Assembly (NCBI RefSeq): GCF_034676705.1
Contig: NZ_JAUCBS010000010.1
Span: 1 to 53,923 of the forward strand
Source: Gemmobacter sp.
GTDB taxonomy: Bacteria > Pseudomonadota > Alphaproteobacteria > Rhodobacterales > Rhodobacteraceae
Direction of reading: 5' to 3'
DNA: 53,923 nucleotides
How positions within the stretch are numbered: the first letter of the stretch is position 1; every line of letters starts with the position of its first letter. Under the pieces are notes generated by a model. The model saw only the letters and a program-made list of their open reading frames with translations. It was not told where the DNA came from and did not search any database. Both the position numbers and the translations under genes were made by a program. Shown in pieces: positions 17,567 through 25,066 of the stretch.

Positions 17567-18657
17567 GCAACGCGTCTGAACTGGGCAACGACTTGCGAGA
17601 CGTCGTTGGGACCTAGATGTTGCCCCATTGGCAGGCTCAAAACCTCGGCGGCAAGGTCCCGCGCGAGCAGCAGCGTATCAGGCGCGATTCGCAGGGAGCC
17701 ATAGGCCTCCTGCATGTGCGGCGGGATCGGGTAGTGGATCAGCGTGCCCACCCCAGCCTCGGCCAGCCGCTTCTGCAACCCGTCGCGGTCAGGCGAGCGG
17801 ACGACGTAAAGGTGCCACGCCGGTTCGGCCCAATTGGGCACATGCGGCAAGATCAGCCCGCTGTCCCGCAGCCCTTCGGCATAGGCGGCTGCAATCGCGC
17901 GGCGGCGGTCGGTCCAGGCATCGAGATGCGGCAACTTGGCCCGCAGGACGGCGGCTTGGATCGGGTCAAGGCGCGAATTCACTCCCTGCACTTCGTTCAC
18001 GTATTTTACGCGACTGCCGTAGTTGCGCAGTACCCGGATGCGGTCGGCCAAGTCGGCGCGGTTGGTGGTGATGGCCCCGGCGTCACCCAGGGCGCCCAGG
18101 TTCTTGCCGGGATAAAAGCTCCAGCACACCACATCGCCATGCGCACCAATGCGCCGCCCCTTGTAGCGCGCGCCATGAGCCTGGGCGGCATCCTCGATGA
18201 CCGAAAGGCTGTGCTGGCGGGCCAGCGCAAGGATCGGGTCAAGGTCGGCGGGTTGGCCATAAAGGTGGACCGGCAGGATCGCCCGTGTCGCCGGGCTGAT
18301 CGCGGCGGCGATGCGGGCGGGGTCGATATTGTGGGTGGCGGGGTCGGGTTCCACAGGCACCGGCCGCGCGCCGACGGCCGTGACCGCGAGCCAGGTCGCG
18401 ATGTAGGTGTTCGACGGCACGATCACCTCATCCCCCTGCCCGATGTCCAGCGCCCGCAGCGCGAGGATCAGCGCATCAAGGCCGTTCGCCACTCCTACCG
18501 CATGATCGGCGCCGCACCAAGCCGCCCATTCGGCTTCGAAGGCATCCACCTCGGGCCCGAGGATGTACCAGCCCGAGTCGAGGACACGGTGGATGGCCGC
18601 GTCGATCTCGGTCTTGAGTTCGCGATAGGCGGCGCCGAGGTCTAGGAAGGGGATCAT
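17563..18657 (-). CDS. fdtB: DegT/DnrJ/EryC1 aminotransferase, FdtB/QdtB-like
   Basis: 364-residue PLP-dependent sugar aminotransferase. The PLP lysine lies in SFYPGKNLGALGDAG; VIEDAAQAHGA binds the cofactor ring; VANGLDALILALRAL and VPSNTYIATWLAV are family signatures. The next gene upstream is a FdtA/QdtA-type ketoisomerase, so the pair should convert dTDP-4-keto-6-deoxyglucose through the 3-keto isomer to a dTDP-3-amino-3,6-dideoxyhexose (galacto = Fuc3N, gluco = Qui3N). The sequence alone does not let me choose between the two. Confidence 0.85.
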   Translation of the reverse strand: MIPFLDLGAAYRELKTEIDAAIHRVLDSGWYILGPEVDAFEAEWAAWCGADHAVGVANGLDALILALRALDIGQGDEVIVPSNTYIATWLAVTAVGARPVPVEPDPATHNIDPARIAAAISPATRAILPVHLYGQPADLDPILALARQHSLSVIEDAAQAHGARYKGRRIGAHGDVVCWSFYPGKNLGALGDAGAITTNRADLADRIRVLRNYGSRVKYVNEVQGVNSRLDPIQAAVLRAKLPHLDAWTDRRRAIAAAYAEGLRDSGLILPHVPNWAEPAWHLYVVRSPDRDGLQKRLAEAGVGTLIHYPIPPHMQEAYGSLRIAPDTLLLARDLAAEVLSLPMGQHLGPNDVSQVVAQFRRVA

Positions 18658-19076
18658 TTCGTTTCGCTCTCTAATGCCTTGAGGAAGTCATCGTAATTCC
18701 GGAAATAGTCCGCCTCGTCATAGCGGTGCGACGCGAGGACCATGCAGACGGCGCCCTGGCTGAAGGCGTCCATCTCGCGCCAGACCATCTTGCTGATGCA
18801 AAGGCCCTTGCGGGGATCGCGCAGCCAGTATTCGGATTTCGTGGTGCCGTCGTCGATCTTCATCCGGAAACTGCCGGACAGGGCAAAGACGACCTGCTCG
18901 AGTTCCCGATGCGCATGCCCGCCGCGTTCGGAATCGACCGGAACGTTGTAGAGGTAATAGACGCGGGCAATCTGGAACGGGATATGATTGCCGCCCTCGA
19001 CAAAGGTCAGATCACCCCGCGGATCGTGGATCTGGGGAAGCTGGATTTCGCGAACAAAGCCATTGCGCTGCGTCAT
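18654..19076 (-). CDS. fdtA: dTDP-4-keto-6-deoxyglucose 3,4-ketoisomerase (FdtA/QdtA-like)
   Basis: 140-residue single-domain cupin of the WxcM/FdtA type. Seen: LPQIHDPRGDLTFVEGG at the N-terminus, RVYYLYNVP, and the conserved His pair in RGGHAHRELEQVVFALSG, then DDGT and LDP-like RDPRKGL. Moves the keto group from C4 to C3 of dTDP-4-keto-6-deoxyglucose, feeding the aminotransferase next door. ATGA overlap at both ends. The substrate is produced by RmlA/RmlB of the same plasmid. Confidence 0.87.
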   Translation of the reverse strand: MTQRNGFVREIQLPQIHDPRGDLTFVEGGNHIPFQIARVYYLYNVPVDSERGGHAHRELEQVVFALSGSFRMKIDDGTTKSEYWLRDPRKGLCISKMVWREMDAFSQGAVCMVLASHRYDEADYFRNYDDFLKALESETK

Positions 19077-19627
19077 CCTGCACGCTCCTCTTCAAGGATC
19101 GCCAGATATCCGGCACGGTCAGCCTCGAACCGGCTGCGCGGATAGGTGAAATAGATGTCTTGGCCAGTCTCGTGCGTTTGGGTCGCGCCGAAGCGTCGGT
19201 GAAAGGCCAGCGTATTGGCATTGTCGAGCCGCACATCGAATATGGCCGTCGGCAGGCCAAGCAGGTCGAACGCGATAATGTAGACCAGCACCGCACTTTC
19301 CAGCGCCGCCTTGCGCGTCTTGTTGTGGTCAAGGATCCAACTGCCCCAGGTGAAGCTGTCCGCACTGATGTCATAAAGCCGGACCAGCCCGCAGCGGGTG
19401 CCGTCCTTGCGCGCGATCACATAGTAAAGTTCGCGCAAGTCAGCCTCGCGCGCCTTGTAGCCTTCGATCCAGCGGCGCTGATCCTCGGCCGTGCCGCGCA
19501 CTTCGGACAGGTGCCGGTTATAGGCCGGATCGGTGCGAAGGGTGTGGACATAGTCCGCATCCTCGGGCCGGATCAGGCGCAGGATTAGGTTCGGGCCTTC
19601 GACCCGGACGAGGTATTCTGGAACCAT
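19073..19627 (-). CDS. GNAT-family N-acetyltransferase, probable aminosugar acetylation
   Basis: 184 residues (185 if the GTG at 19630 is used). GNAT fold: LILRLIRPEDADYVHTLR at the N-terminus, CGLVRLYDIS on strand beta-4, DNANTLAFHRRFGAT in the C-terminal acetyl-CoA-binding part. Position directly before fdtA/fdtB suggests it acetylates the 3-amino group of the dTDP-aminosugar. Classical FdtC/QdtC enzymes are hexapeptide proteins, so this would be a non-orthologous replacement; that is inference. The start ATG shares a base with the stop of the dehydrogenase remnant upstream. Confidence 0.7.
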   Translation of the reverse strand: MVPEYLVRVEGPNLILRLIRPEDADYVHTLRTDPAYNRHLSEVRGTAEDQRRWIEGYKAREADLRELYYVIARKDGTRCGLVRLYDISADSFTWGSWILDHNKTRKAALESAVLVYIIAFDLLGLPTAIFDVRLDNANTLAFHRRFGATQTHETGQDIYFTYPRSRFEADRAGYLAILEEERAG

Positions 19628-19943
19628 CACAACCTCAGATAGCTGTCATCGCGCGCGAACACGCTTTTCAGATCGCAGAACACGCCCCCGTCGCAGCCAT
19701 AGCGGCGCAAAGCGTCCGGTCCTGCCGCGCGGAAGGTGTCATGCGCGACCACCGGCACTATACCGTCGTAAGCGCCGACTTCGAGCGTGCCGATCACGTC
19801 CAGCCCGTATTAATGGCGCGCCTCGTCCGCCTCGGCCCATGGGTCGTGCCGTCGACCAAACAGCCATAATCCCGCAGTTCCTTCACCACATCGACCACGC
19901 GGGTATTACGCAGGCCGATGCAGTTTTCCTTGAAGGTCAGGCC
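19627..19943 (-). pseudogene. C-terminal remnant of a nucleotide-sugar dehydrogenase (TviB/VipA-like)
   Basis: The minus strand reads GLTFKENC then LRNTRVVDVVKELRDYG, a one-base deletion near 19849 shifts the frame, and it continues as DPWAEADEARH, a TAA stop, YGLDVIGTLEVGAYDG and CDGGVFCDLKSVFARDD ending LRL at 19629. This is the last third of a UDP-sugar dehydrogenase of the Vi-antigen type (UDP-GlcNAc/GalNAc to uronic acid). The N-terminal two thirds are missing; the break falls next to the MarR gene stop. With a frameshift, an in-frame stop and no start it is inactive. Confidence 0.82.
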
Positions 19944-19978
19944 CTGTGAAGAGGTAATCGTGCTGCACTTTTGCCTTT

Positions 19979-20347
19979 TCATCGATCCCCGCAGAATGGG
20001 CCGGGCGCCATATCGACACCCCATTCTGCCTCACACTGTAGGCTTTCGATTTCAAACTTTAGGGCCTCATATTCAGCCATCTTGCGCTTTAGAAAGCCGG
20101 ATGTGAGTTCCGTCTTTGTCGCAATCCCTGCGGGTGTTAAGATGTACGCATAGCGAAGCTTGTTCTCGGCGTTGCGGAAGTTGCGCATCTTCACTAGGCC
20201 TTTGTCGGTCAGCGCGTTCAGAACGTAGTTGACCTTGCCAAGCGCGATGCCGACCTCCTCGGCCAGATCACGCTGGCTGATTTCCGGACGATGCTGCAGG
20301 ATCCTGAGCACGCGGAAGTGCACGTCCTCCTTGATGTCCCGGCTCAT
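19979..20347 (-). CDS. MarR-family EPS-associated transcriptional regulator
   Basis: 122 residues. Winged helix-turn-helix in the N-terminal half: FRVLRILQHRPEISQRDLAE then VGIALGKVNYVLNALTDKGL as recognition helix, and a wing region NFRNAENKLRYAYILTPAG; the C-terminal helix is coiled-coil-like (KMAEYEALKFEIESL) for dimerisation. This small MarR subtype is regularly the first gene of EPS loci in Proteobacteria, as it is here. It probably controls the minus-strand EPS operon. A ribosome site (AAGGAAG) lies 5 bases before the ATG. Confidence 0.85.
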   Translation of the reverse strand: MSRDIKEDVHFRVLRILQHRPEISQRDLAEEVGIALGKVNYVLNALTDKGLVKMRNFRNAENKLRYAYILTPAGIATKTELTSGFLKRKMAEYEALKFEIESLQCEAEWGVDMAPGPFCGDR

Positions 20348-20620
20348 GCCACTTCCTTGCCCATCATGATCGCAGCCTGATGCCTGATCAGATCATGCGG
20401 ACCGGGACAAATAGTGCCGACATGCTTCCGACTTGAAATGATCTGCAAGATAAACGGGGCAAACAGCAGAAACGTCATTCTGCAGTTGGACGTGCGGTCA
20501 TAGCTTACGCACGGCCATTCGAATCGCTCGATGCCGAGAAACGCCATGCAGGGCACGGATTTTACTGTCGGGTATGCCAACATTGGCTATATGACTAGCC
20601 CGGCGGCGAGGAAAATGCTA
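20348..20620 (-). promoter_or_regulatory. Leader region of the EPS operon, cut by an IS element
   Basis: 273 bases between the MarR start and the left end of the IS5/IS427-type element. An open frame (20344-20583) resembles nothing known and is probably fortuitous. The native EPS promoter should lie here, or further upstream beyond the insertion; in the latter case the operon may now depend on outward transcription from the IS. Confidence 0.35.
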
Positions 20621-20672
20621 GGGTCAGGACCTATTGATTGGTTTGATGCCGCCACCCCTGCGTGATTCATGT

Positions 20673-20930
20673 GTGGATGCCCCCGTTGGTGCAAGGTGTT
20701 TTCGGACGGCTTGAGCATGTGATCGGATGCTTTCATGTGTCAGGCCTGAAGGTGCGGCGCTGATCATGGCCGCTGGCCGGTATGGCGATACGCGGAGCAG
20801 AGGCACATCAAGCTCTCGGGCTTCCTGGCCCTTTGAATCACCCTGCTTTGTCTGCTCCCGACCTTGCCGATCGATTGCCCTTACTGTTCGTCGACCTCCT
20901 CACACCCCACGTGTCCGACGCGGCCTGCGC
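20673..20930 (-). ncRNA. Candidate guide RNA (seekRNA/bridge RNA) region of the IS110/IS1111 element
   Basis: IS110-family recombinases use an element-encoded RNA to choose donor and target; in IS1111 members it comes from the non-coding stretch after the transposase gene. Here 258 bases after the stop at 20931 have no protein-like frame and are rich in short inverted repeats. No covariance model could be run, so RNA boundaries and loops are not assigned. Confidence 0.35.
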
Positions 20931-21959
20931 TCAGGCTGATGCCGTCGCCGGATTCTTGAAGTCCTTGTTTGTCGTCATCATGGCCCAGAGACCACGTGCC
21001 ATCTTGTTGGCGAGGGCGATGGCCACCAGCATGCGCGGCTTCCTAGCCAGCATTCGACCAAGCCAGCTGCCGTCCGGCGCTCCCTTGCGGCTTGCATGTT
21101 GCACGACGGCCATTGCTCCGGTGATGAGCAGCCGACGGATGTCGCGCTGGCCCATCTTTGATGTCGCGCCGAGCCGCTGCTTGCCGCCGGTGGAATGTTG
21201 CCGCGGCACGAGACCGAGCCATGCCGCGAAGTCCCGCGATCGACGAAAAATGGTCATGGGCGGGGCGAAGGTTTCGATTGCCATTGCCGTAATCGGCCCA
21301 ACCCCCGGCATGGTTTGCAGCTTGCGCGTGCTGTCGGCTTCGGTGGCGACCTTCCGCATCTGTCGATCAAGGTCGTTCACACGTGCGCTCAAGGCCTCGA
21401 TCTGTTCAAGATAGAGCGTGCCCAGTTGGCGAACGGGTTCCGGCAGGCCTGTCTTCTCGTCGCTGATCGCGGCGGCTAAACGATTGAGATAGGCTGCCCC
21501 CGTCGGTGCAACTACACCATGTTCGGCAAGATGGCCGCGCAGCGCGTTGATCAGCTGGGTTCGCTGACGCACGAGCAGGTCCCGGGTGCGGAATAACATG
21601 GCACGTGCCTGCTGCTCTTCGGACTTCACTGCGACAAAGCGCATCGTCGGGCGCGATGCCGCTTCGGAGATGGCCTCAGCATCGGCGGCATCGTTCTTTT
21701 GCCGCTTCACGAAGGGCTTCACATAAATCGGTGGGATCAGCCGAACCTCGTGACCAAGCCTGGCGATCTCCCGCCCCCAGCTATGGGCGCTGGCGCAAGC
21801 CTCCATCGCGACAACACAGCGCTGTTGGGATGCGAGGAAATCCAATACGCGAGCTCTCGGCAACTTCAGGCGGAACGCCACCGATCCATCGGCCATCGCC
21901 CCGTGCAGTTGAAAAACCCTTTTGGCCAGATCAAGTCCGATGATGGCTACTTCAGACAT
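20931..21959 (-). CDS. IS110-family transposase (DEDD recombinase)
   Basis: 342 residues. N-terminal DEDD/RuvC-like domain: IIGLDLAKRVFQLHG (first Asp), VVAMEACASAHSW (Glu) and KNDAADAEAI (Asp pair). C-terminal transposase_20 domain: LQTMPGVGPITAMAI and FAAWLGLVPRQHSTGGK, which contains the catalytic Ser region, then RLLITGA. Full length and apparently intact. It recombines element ends with a target using an element-encoded RNA. Confidence 0.93.
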   Translation of the reverse strand: MSEVAIIGLDLAKRVFQLHGAMADGSVAFRLKLPRARVLDFLASQQRCVVAMEACASAHSWGREIARLGHEVRLIPPIYVKPFVKRQKNDAADAEAISEAASRPTMRFVAVKSEEQQARAMLFRTRDLLVRQRTQLINALRGHLAEHGVVAPTGAAYLNRLAAAISDEKTGLPEPVRQLGTLYLEQIEALSARVNDLDRQMRKVATEADSTRKLQTMPGVGPITAMAIETFAPPMTIFRRSRDFAAWLGLVPRQHSTGGKQRLGATSKMGQRDIRRLLITGAMAVVQHASRKGAPDGSWLGRMLARKPRMLVAIALANKMARGLWAMMTTNKDFKNPATASA

Positions 21960-22065
21960 GGCAGTTCTCCTCTCTTGGCTCCTGTGGTGGCTAACATTCG
22001 CATGTTGGCACCTCGGTGGGAGGGGGCATCCACGCCATCAAGGTCCCGCGCTGACGGGGGGCACG

Positions 22066-22835
22066 ATGAGCAATCTTTTCTGGCTGACAGACGAGCAGAT
22101 GGAGCGGCTGAAGCCGTTCTTTCCCAAGAGCCATGGCAAGCCGAGGGTCGATGACCGGCGTGTGTTAAGCGGGATAATATTTATCAATCGTAATGGCTTG
22201 CGGTGGTGCGATGCGCCCAGGGAATATGGCCCGGCGAAGACGCTCTACAACCGATGGAAGCGGTGGGGCGACATGGGGGTCTTTGCCAGGATGATGGAGG
22301 GGCTGGCCTCCGAAGGCGGCGAGGAGAGGGTCGTGATGATCGACGCGACCTACCTGAAAGCTCATCGCACGGCCTCAAGCCTGCGGGCGGAAAAGGGGGG
22401 CCTGCCGATCAACGCGGGCGTCTGATCGGGCGGACGAAGGGCGGGCTGAACACCAAGCTGCACGCCGTCACCGATGCAAAGGGGCGCCCTATCCGCTTCT
22501 TCATGACCGCAGGCCAGGTCAGTGACTACACCGGCGCAGCTGCCTTGCTGGGCAGCCTGCCCACCGCCGAATGGCTGATTGCCGATCGCGGCTATGATGC
22601 CGACTGGTTCCGGGATGCGTTGAAAGACAAGAGGATACGCCCCTGCATCCCGGGGCGGAAGTCACGCGGCAAGGCCGTTCGCTACGACAAGCGTCGATAC
22701 AAGCGACGCAACCGGATCGAGATCATGTTCGGCAGACTGAAGGACTGGCGCCGTATCGCCACACGCTATGACAGGTGCGCCACGACCTTCCTCTCTGCCG
22801 TCGCACTCGCCGCAACCGTCATCTTCTGGCTTTGA
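22066..22835 (+). CDS. IS5-family transposase (IS427 type) expressed by frameshift
   Basis: Two overlapping frames: the first (22066-22425) begins MSNLFWLTDEQMERLKPFFP and contains MIDATYLKAHRTASSLRAEKGG with the first catalytic Asp; the second runs on from about 22400 through GRTKGGLNTKLHAV, WLIADRGYDADWFRDAL (second Asp) and RRYKRRNRIEIMFGRLKDWRRIATRYD (Glu) to 22835. The switch occurs at AAAAGGGGGG (22391-22400), the usual slippery site in this group, so it is probably programmed and not a mutation. Confidence 0.85.
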
Positions 22836-22967
22836 AAATCAATGAGTCTGGAGCCTAGACATGGATTGTCTCGTGGGCCTTCACGAAAAAGAGAAGCAGT
22901 CCGCTTCCAAAGAAAGTCTTGCGGTAATCCCGGCAGCGTGTTCAAATTTGAACGCTCGGGGATGATC

Positions 22968-23519
22968 ATGCAAGTTTTCGACCAGAACACCTTTGTGACG
23001 ATGCGGTGGCACCTCGTGCTCTGCAAGCCGAACCAGCACCACATCGCCGAGCGCGAACTGTCACGCCTGGGATGCGAAGTCTTCCTTCCGCGCCAGACAT
23101 CGCAACGCCGGTGGCGTGGTCGCGTCGTTCAGGACCTGCGTCCGGTCTTTCCGGGCTACGTCTTTGTCGGCCTGGACCCCAGCCGCCCGATCTGGCAGCC
23201 GATCCGCAGGGCACGGGGCGTGTCCCGGATCATCGGCTTCGGCGACCAGGGTCCGGCGACGGTGCCTGCAGAAGTCGTGGCGGGGCTGATGGCGCGCTGC
23301 GATGTCGACGGGGTCCTGCGCCCGGTGCAGGAGGACTTTGCCGTGGGTGATCGTATCCGCATCATCAGCGGTCCGTTCGCCGAATTCGTGACCCAAGTCG
23401 ACATGGTCGATCCTGAGCAGCGGCTGCATGTTCTCCTTGAGCTTCTGGGGCGCCCAACCCGCGTTGTCCTCGACCCCGCGCTTGCTATGCGGCAGAGCAG
23501 TGGGCCGACCGGCGCGTGA
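22968..23519 (+). CDS. RfaH/NusG-like transcription antitermination protein
   Basis: 183 residues from the ATG at 22968 (an ATG at 23001 would begin right at the domain). NusG N-terminal domain: RWHLVLCKPNQHHIAERELSRLGCEVFLP, PVFPGYVFVGLD, and ARGVSRIIGF; C-terminal KOW-like domain: FAVGDRIRIISGPFAEFVTQVDMVD. Specialised NusG paralogues in EPS loci let RNA polymerase read through long operons. It is transcribed away from the minus-strand EPS operon and separated from its MarR gene by the IS pair, so the two were probably adjacent before the insertions. Confidence 0.85.
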   Translation: MQVFDQNTFVTMRWHLVLCKPNQHHIAERELSRLGCEVFLPRQTSQRRWRGRVVQDLRPVFPGYVFVGLDPSRPIWQPIRRARGVSRIIGFGDQGPATVPAEVVAGLMARCDVDGVLRPVQEDFAVGDRIRIISGPFAEFVTQVDMVDPEQRLHVLLELLGRPTRVVLDPALAMRQSSGPTGA

Positions 23520-23714
23520 GCATCGCAAGGTCGGTTTGCCGTTGATCTGGCCCAGGACCTGCATTGGCCGGAATATCACCGTCAGGTGCAGAGGCACATA
23601 ACCCGACCACCGGTGCCGACCCCAGCAGGCAAGGACTCAGGACGCAGAACCACTGGAAATCGGCATACAGCCGGTTGGATAAAATCAAGCGATACCAGTA
23701 TCTTAATGGATTTA

Positions 23715-23739
23715 ACCTGTTGCAGGAAAAGCAACAGGT
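23715..23739. repeat. Perfect inverted repeat after the rfaH-like gene
   Basis: ACCTGTTGC (23715-23723) and GCAACAGGT (23731-23739) separated by 7 bases. It lies in the 288-base space between the rfaH-like gene and the serine recombinase, which otherwise holds nothing I can name. No T-run follows, so an operator or recombination site is more likely than a terminator. Confidence 0.5.
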
Positions 23740-23807
23740 GACTCGGGCTCATGCAAACTTCACCACTCATGGGCGCAATCGTCGCGGAACAGCCCATGTC
23801 GGCACCC

Positions 23808-24443
23808 TCACATCCCCCAGCGGTCCAGCATCGCGGCGGCCGCCGCCGGGTCGCAGCGGATGCGGATGACGGTCTGGCGGTTGAGGTTCAGGGCGCGGGC
23901 AATCGCGCTGTCGCCCAGGCCTTGCGCGGCGAGGTCCGGCACCTGCGCGGCTTGCGCGCGGGTGAACGCGGGGCGGCGGCCCAGATACTTGCCCCCTTCG
24001 GCCTTGGCGGCGGCGATGCCCGCCTTCTGCGCCTCGCGGGTGGCTTCGGCCTGGGCCTGCGCCGTGGCGGCCATGAAGGCGATCAGCGCATCGCGCACCG
24101 CCTGCTGGATCGGGTCGGCGGTGGCACCGTCGAACGTCATGCCGTTGATCACCGTCCGGATCACCACACCCCGGCGCATGAAGTCGCGGATGGTGTCGGT
24201 GACGTCCTGATAGTTCCGCCCCAGCCGGTCCACCCAGCGCACCACCAGCACATCGCCCGCGCGCAGCAGGTCGAACAGGCGCCGCCCCTGCGGCCGATCC
24301 GCCAGCCGGGTGGAGACTCCCGAGACGCCCTCATCCGCCACCACATCGTCGATGGCGAACCCTGCGGCGCGGGCCTGGGTCAGTTGGTGGGCGATAGTCT
24401 GGTCAGCCGTGGAGACACGGGCATAAAGGATGGTTCGCGACAT
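23808..24443 (-). CDS. Serine recombinase (Tn3-type resolvase/invertase)
   Basis: 211 residues from MSRTILYARVSTADQT, where Ser in YARVSTADQ is the nucleophile. VVRWVDRLGRNYQDV carries the conserved Arg residues, and the C-terminal helix-turn-helix reads QVPDLAAQGLGDSAIARALNLNRQTVIRI. An upstream extension to 24488 has no family support. On a plasmid it could resolve multimers, or it may be left from a Tn3-type transposon. The start-side flank holds clustered repeated motifs (24451-24650). Confidence 0.88.
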   Translation of the reverse strand: MSRTILYARVSTADQTIAHQLTQARAAGFAIDDVVADEGVSGVSTRLADRPQGRRLFDLLRAGDVLVVRWVDRLGRNYQDVTDTIRDFMRRGVVIRTVINGMTFDGATADPIQQAVRDALIAFMAATAQAQAEATREAQKAGIAAAKAEGGKYLGRRPAFTRAQAAQVPDLAAQGLGDSAIARALNLNRQTVIRIRCDPAAAAAMLDRWGM

Positions 24444-24450
24444 GGGAGCT

Positions 24451-24650
24451 TGTCCACAAGGGTCATGGCTACAGGAAAGTCTGTCCATAGACTGAAGTCA
24501 ACCCTTATGGACGGATCGAGACGGCGAGTTCGGGCTGTCCTTTGGGGCATGCCCTAATGATCATCGGCAAGCGTCCATGAGGGGCGGCAGATCAAAACCC
24601 ACGCAAGACGCGGTCTACCCTTTGTCAACGCAACACTGTCCACGCAAGAC
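24451..24650. repeat. Clustered GTCCAY motifs: res-like region and recombinase promoter
   Basis: Five copies of (T)GTCCAY in both orientations occur upstream of the recombinase: 24451-24457, 24482-24488, 24506-24512 (reverse), 24573-24578 and 24637-24643. The second and third form the inverted repeat GTCCATA/TATGGAC. An 11-bp direct repeat CCACGCAAGAC is at 24599-24609 and 24640-24650. Paired subsites next to a serine recombinase gene are the layout of a res site. The gap 24444-24754 has no gene. Confidence 0.45.
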
Positions 24651-24754
24651 TGGGAAAAGCATCAAGGCAAGTCGCACCTGTAGCGGCAGCGCATCCGGGG
24701 CAAGCGATCGCCTTGTTTCTCAAATGAGGTACACCAACCACAAGCTTCCTACCC

Positions 24755-25066
24755 TTGGAGCGCAACCATCCCGCCCAGACTTCCATTCTGCACGTCCGTG
24801 TTGTCGACCGCCTCAAGGCCAAGGCAACCGAGGCGCTGGAAGGCGTTGGCCGCACCCTGTCGGACGCAGTGCGCATCCTGGGGACCAGGGTGGCAGCGGA
24901 GGGCGGCTTGCCTGCCGGACTGACCGCCGATCCCGATGCCTACGACGCATGGTTCCGCGCCAAGGTGCTCGAGGCGCTGGATGATTCCAGACCCTCAGTG
25001 CCCCATGCACAGGCGATGCAGGACGTGCAGAACGCGATCGACAGGAAGCGCCGTACTCGCACTTGA
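24755..25066 (+). CDS. RelB/DinJ-type antitoxin
   Basis: 103 residues beginning at a TTG (no in-frame ATG nearby). A ribbon-helix-helix region ILHVRVVDRLKAKATEALEGVGRTLSDAVRILGTRVA matches RelB/DinJ antitoxins, and the C-terminal AYDAWFRAKVLEALDDSRPSVPHAQAMQDV is the toxin-neutralising tail found in that family. The toxin gene right after it is decayed, so it now acts alone or as a cross-reacting antitoxin. Confidence in the start codon is low. Confidence 0.7.
   Translation: MERNHPAQTSILHVRVVDRLKAKATEALEGVGRTLSDAVRILGTRVAAEGGLPAGLTADPDAYDAWFRAKVLEALDDSRPSVPHAQAMQDVQNAIDRKRRTRT

Larger units (their letters stand above)
20670..22036 (-). mobile_element. IS110-family element (IS1111 type) nested in the IS5 element
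   Basis: A perfect 12-bp inverted repeat, GTGGATGCCCCC at 20673-20684 and its complement at 22022-22033, brackets the transposase. Subterminal 12-bp repeats a few bases inside the ends are characteristic of the IS1111 group of IS110. Ends are therefore approximate (within about 5 bases). About 1.37 kb long; the long non-coding side lies 3' of the transposase, as in IS1111 members. Confidence 0.75.
20621..22855 (+). mobile_element. IS5-family element (IS427 type), interrupted by an IS110/IS1111-type element
   Basis: Imperfect 19-bp terminal repeats lie at 20621-20639 and 22837-22855 (14 of 19 match), each flanked outside by TA as expected for a 2-bp target duplication. The transposase is on the plus strand at 22066-22835. 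Removing the nested element (about 20670-22036) leaves roughly 870 bp, the usual size for this group. The insertion is in the leader between the left repeat and the transposase start. Confidence 0.78.

Noticed and set aside
20344..20583. Minus-strand 79-residue frame coupled to the MarR start
   Set aside because: No recognisable sequence; it probably covers the native leader and promoter region.
22066..22835. IS427-type transposase as a pseudogene
   Set aside because: The two frames join at the AAAAGGGGGG slippery site normal for this group, so programmed frameshifting is the simpler reading.
23715..23739. Rho-independent terminator of the rfaH-like gene
   Set aside because: A perfect stem, but no following T-run and located nearly 200 bases after the stop.
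23751..24557. Plus-strand 268-residue frame over the serine recombinase
   Set aside because: Antisense shadow of the resolvase; its composition mirrors the real gene.
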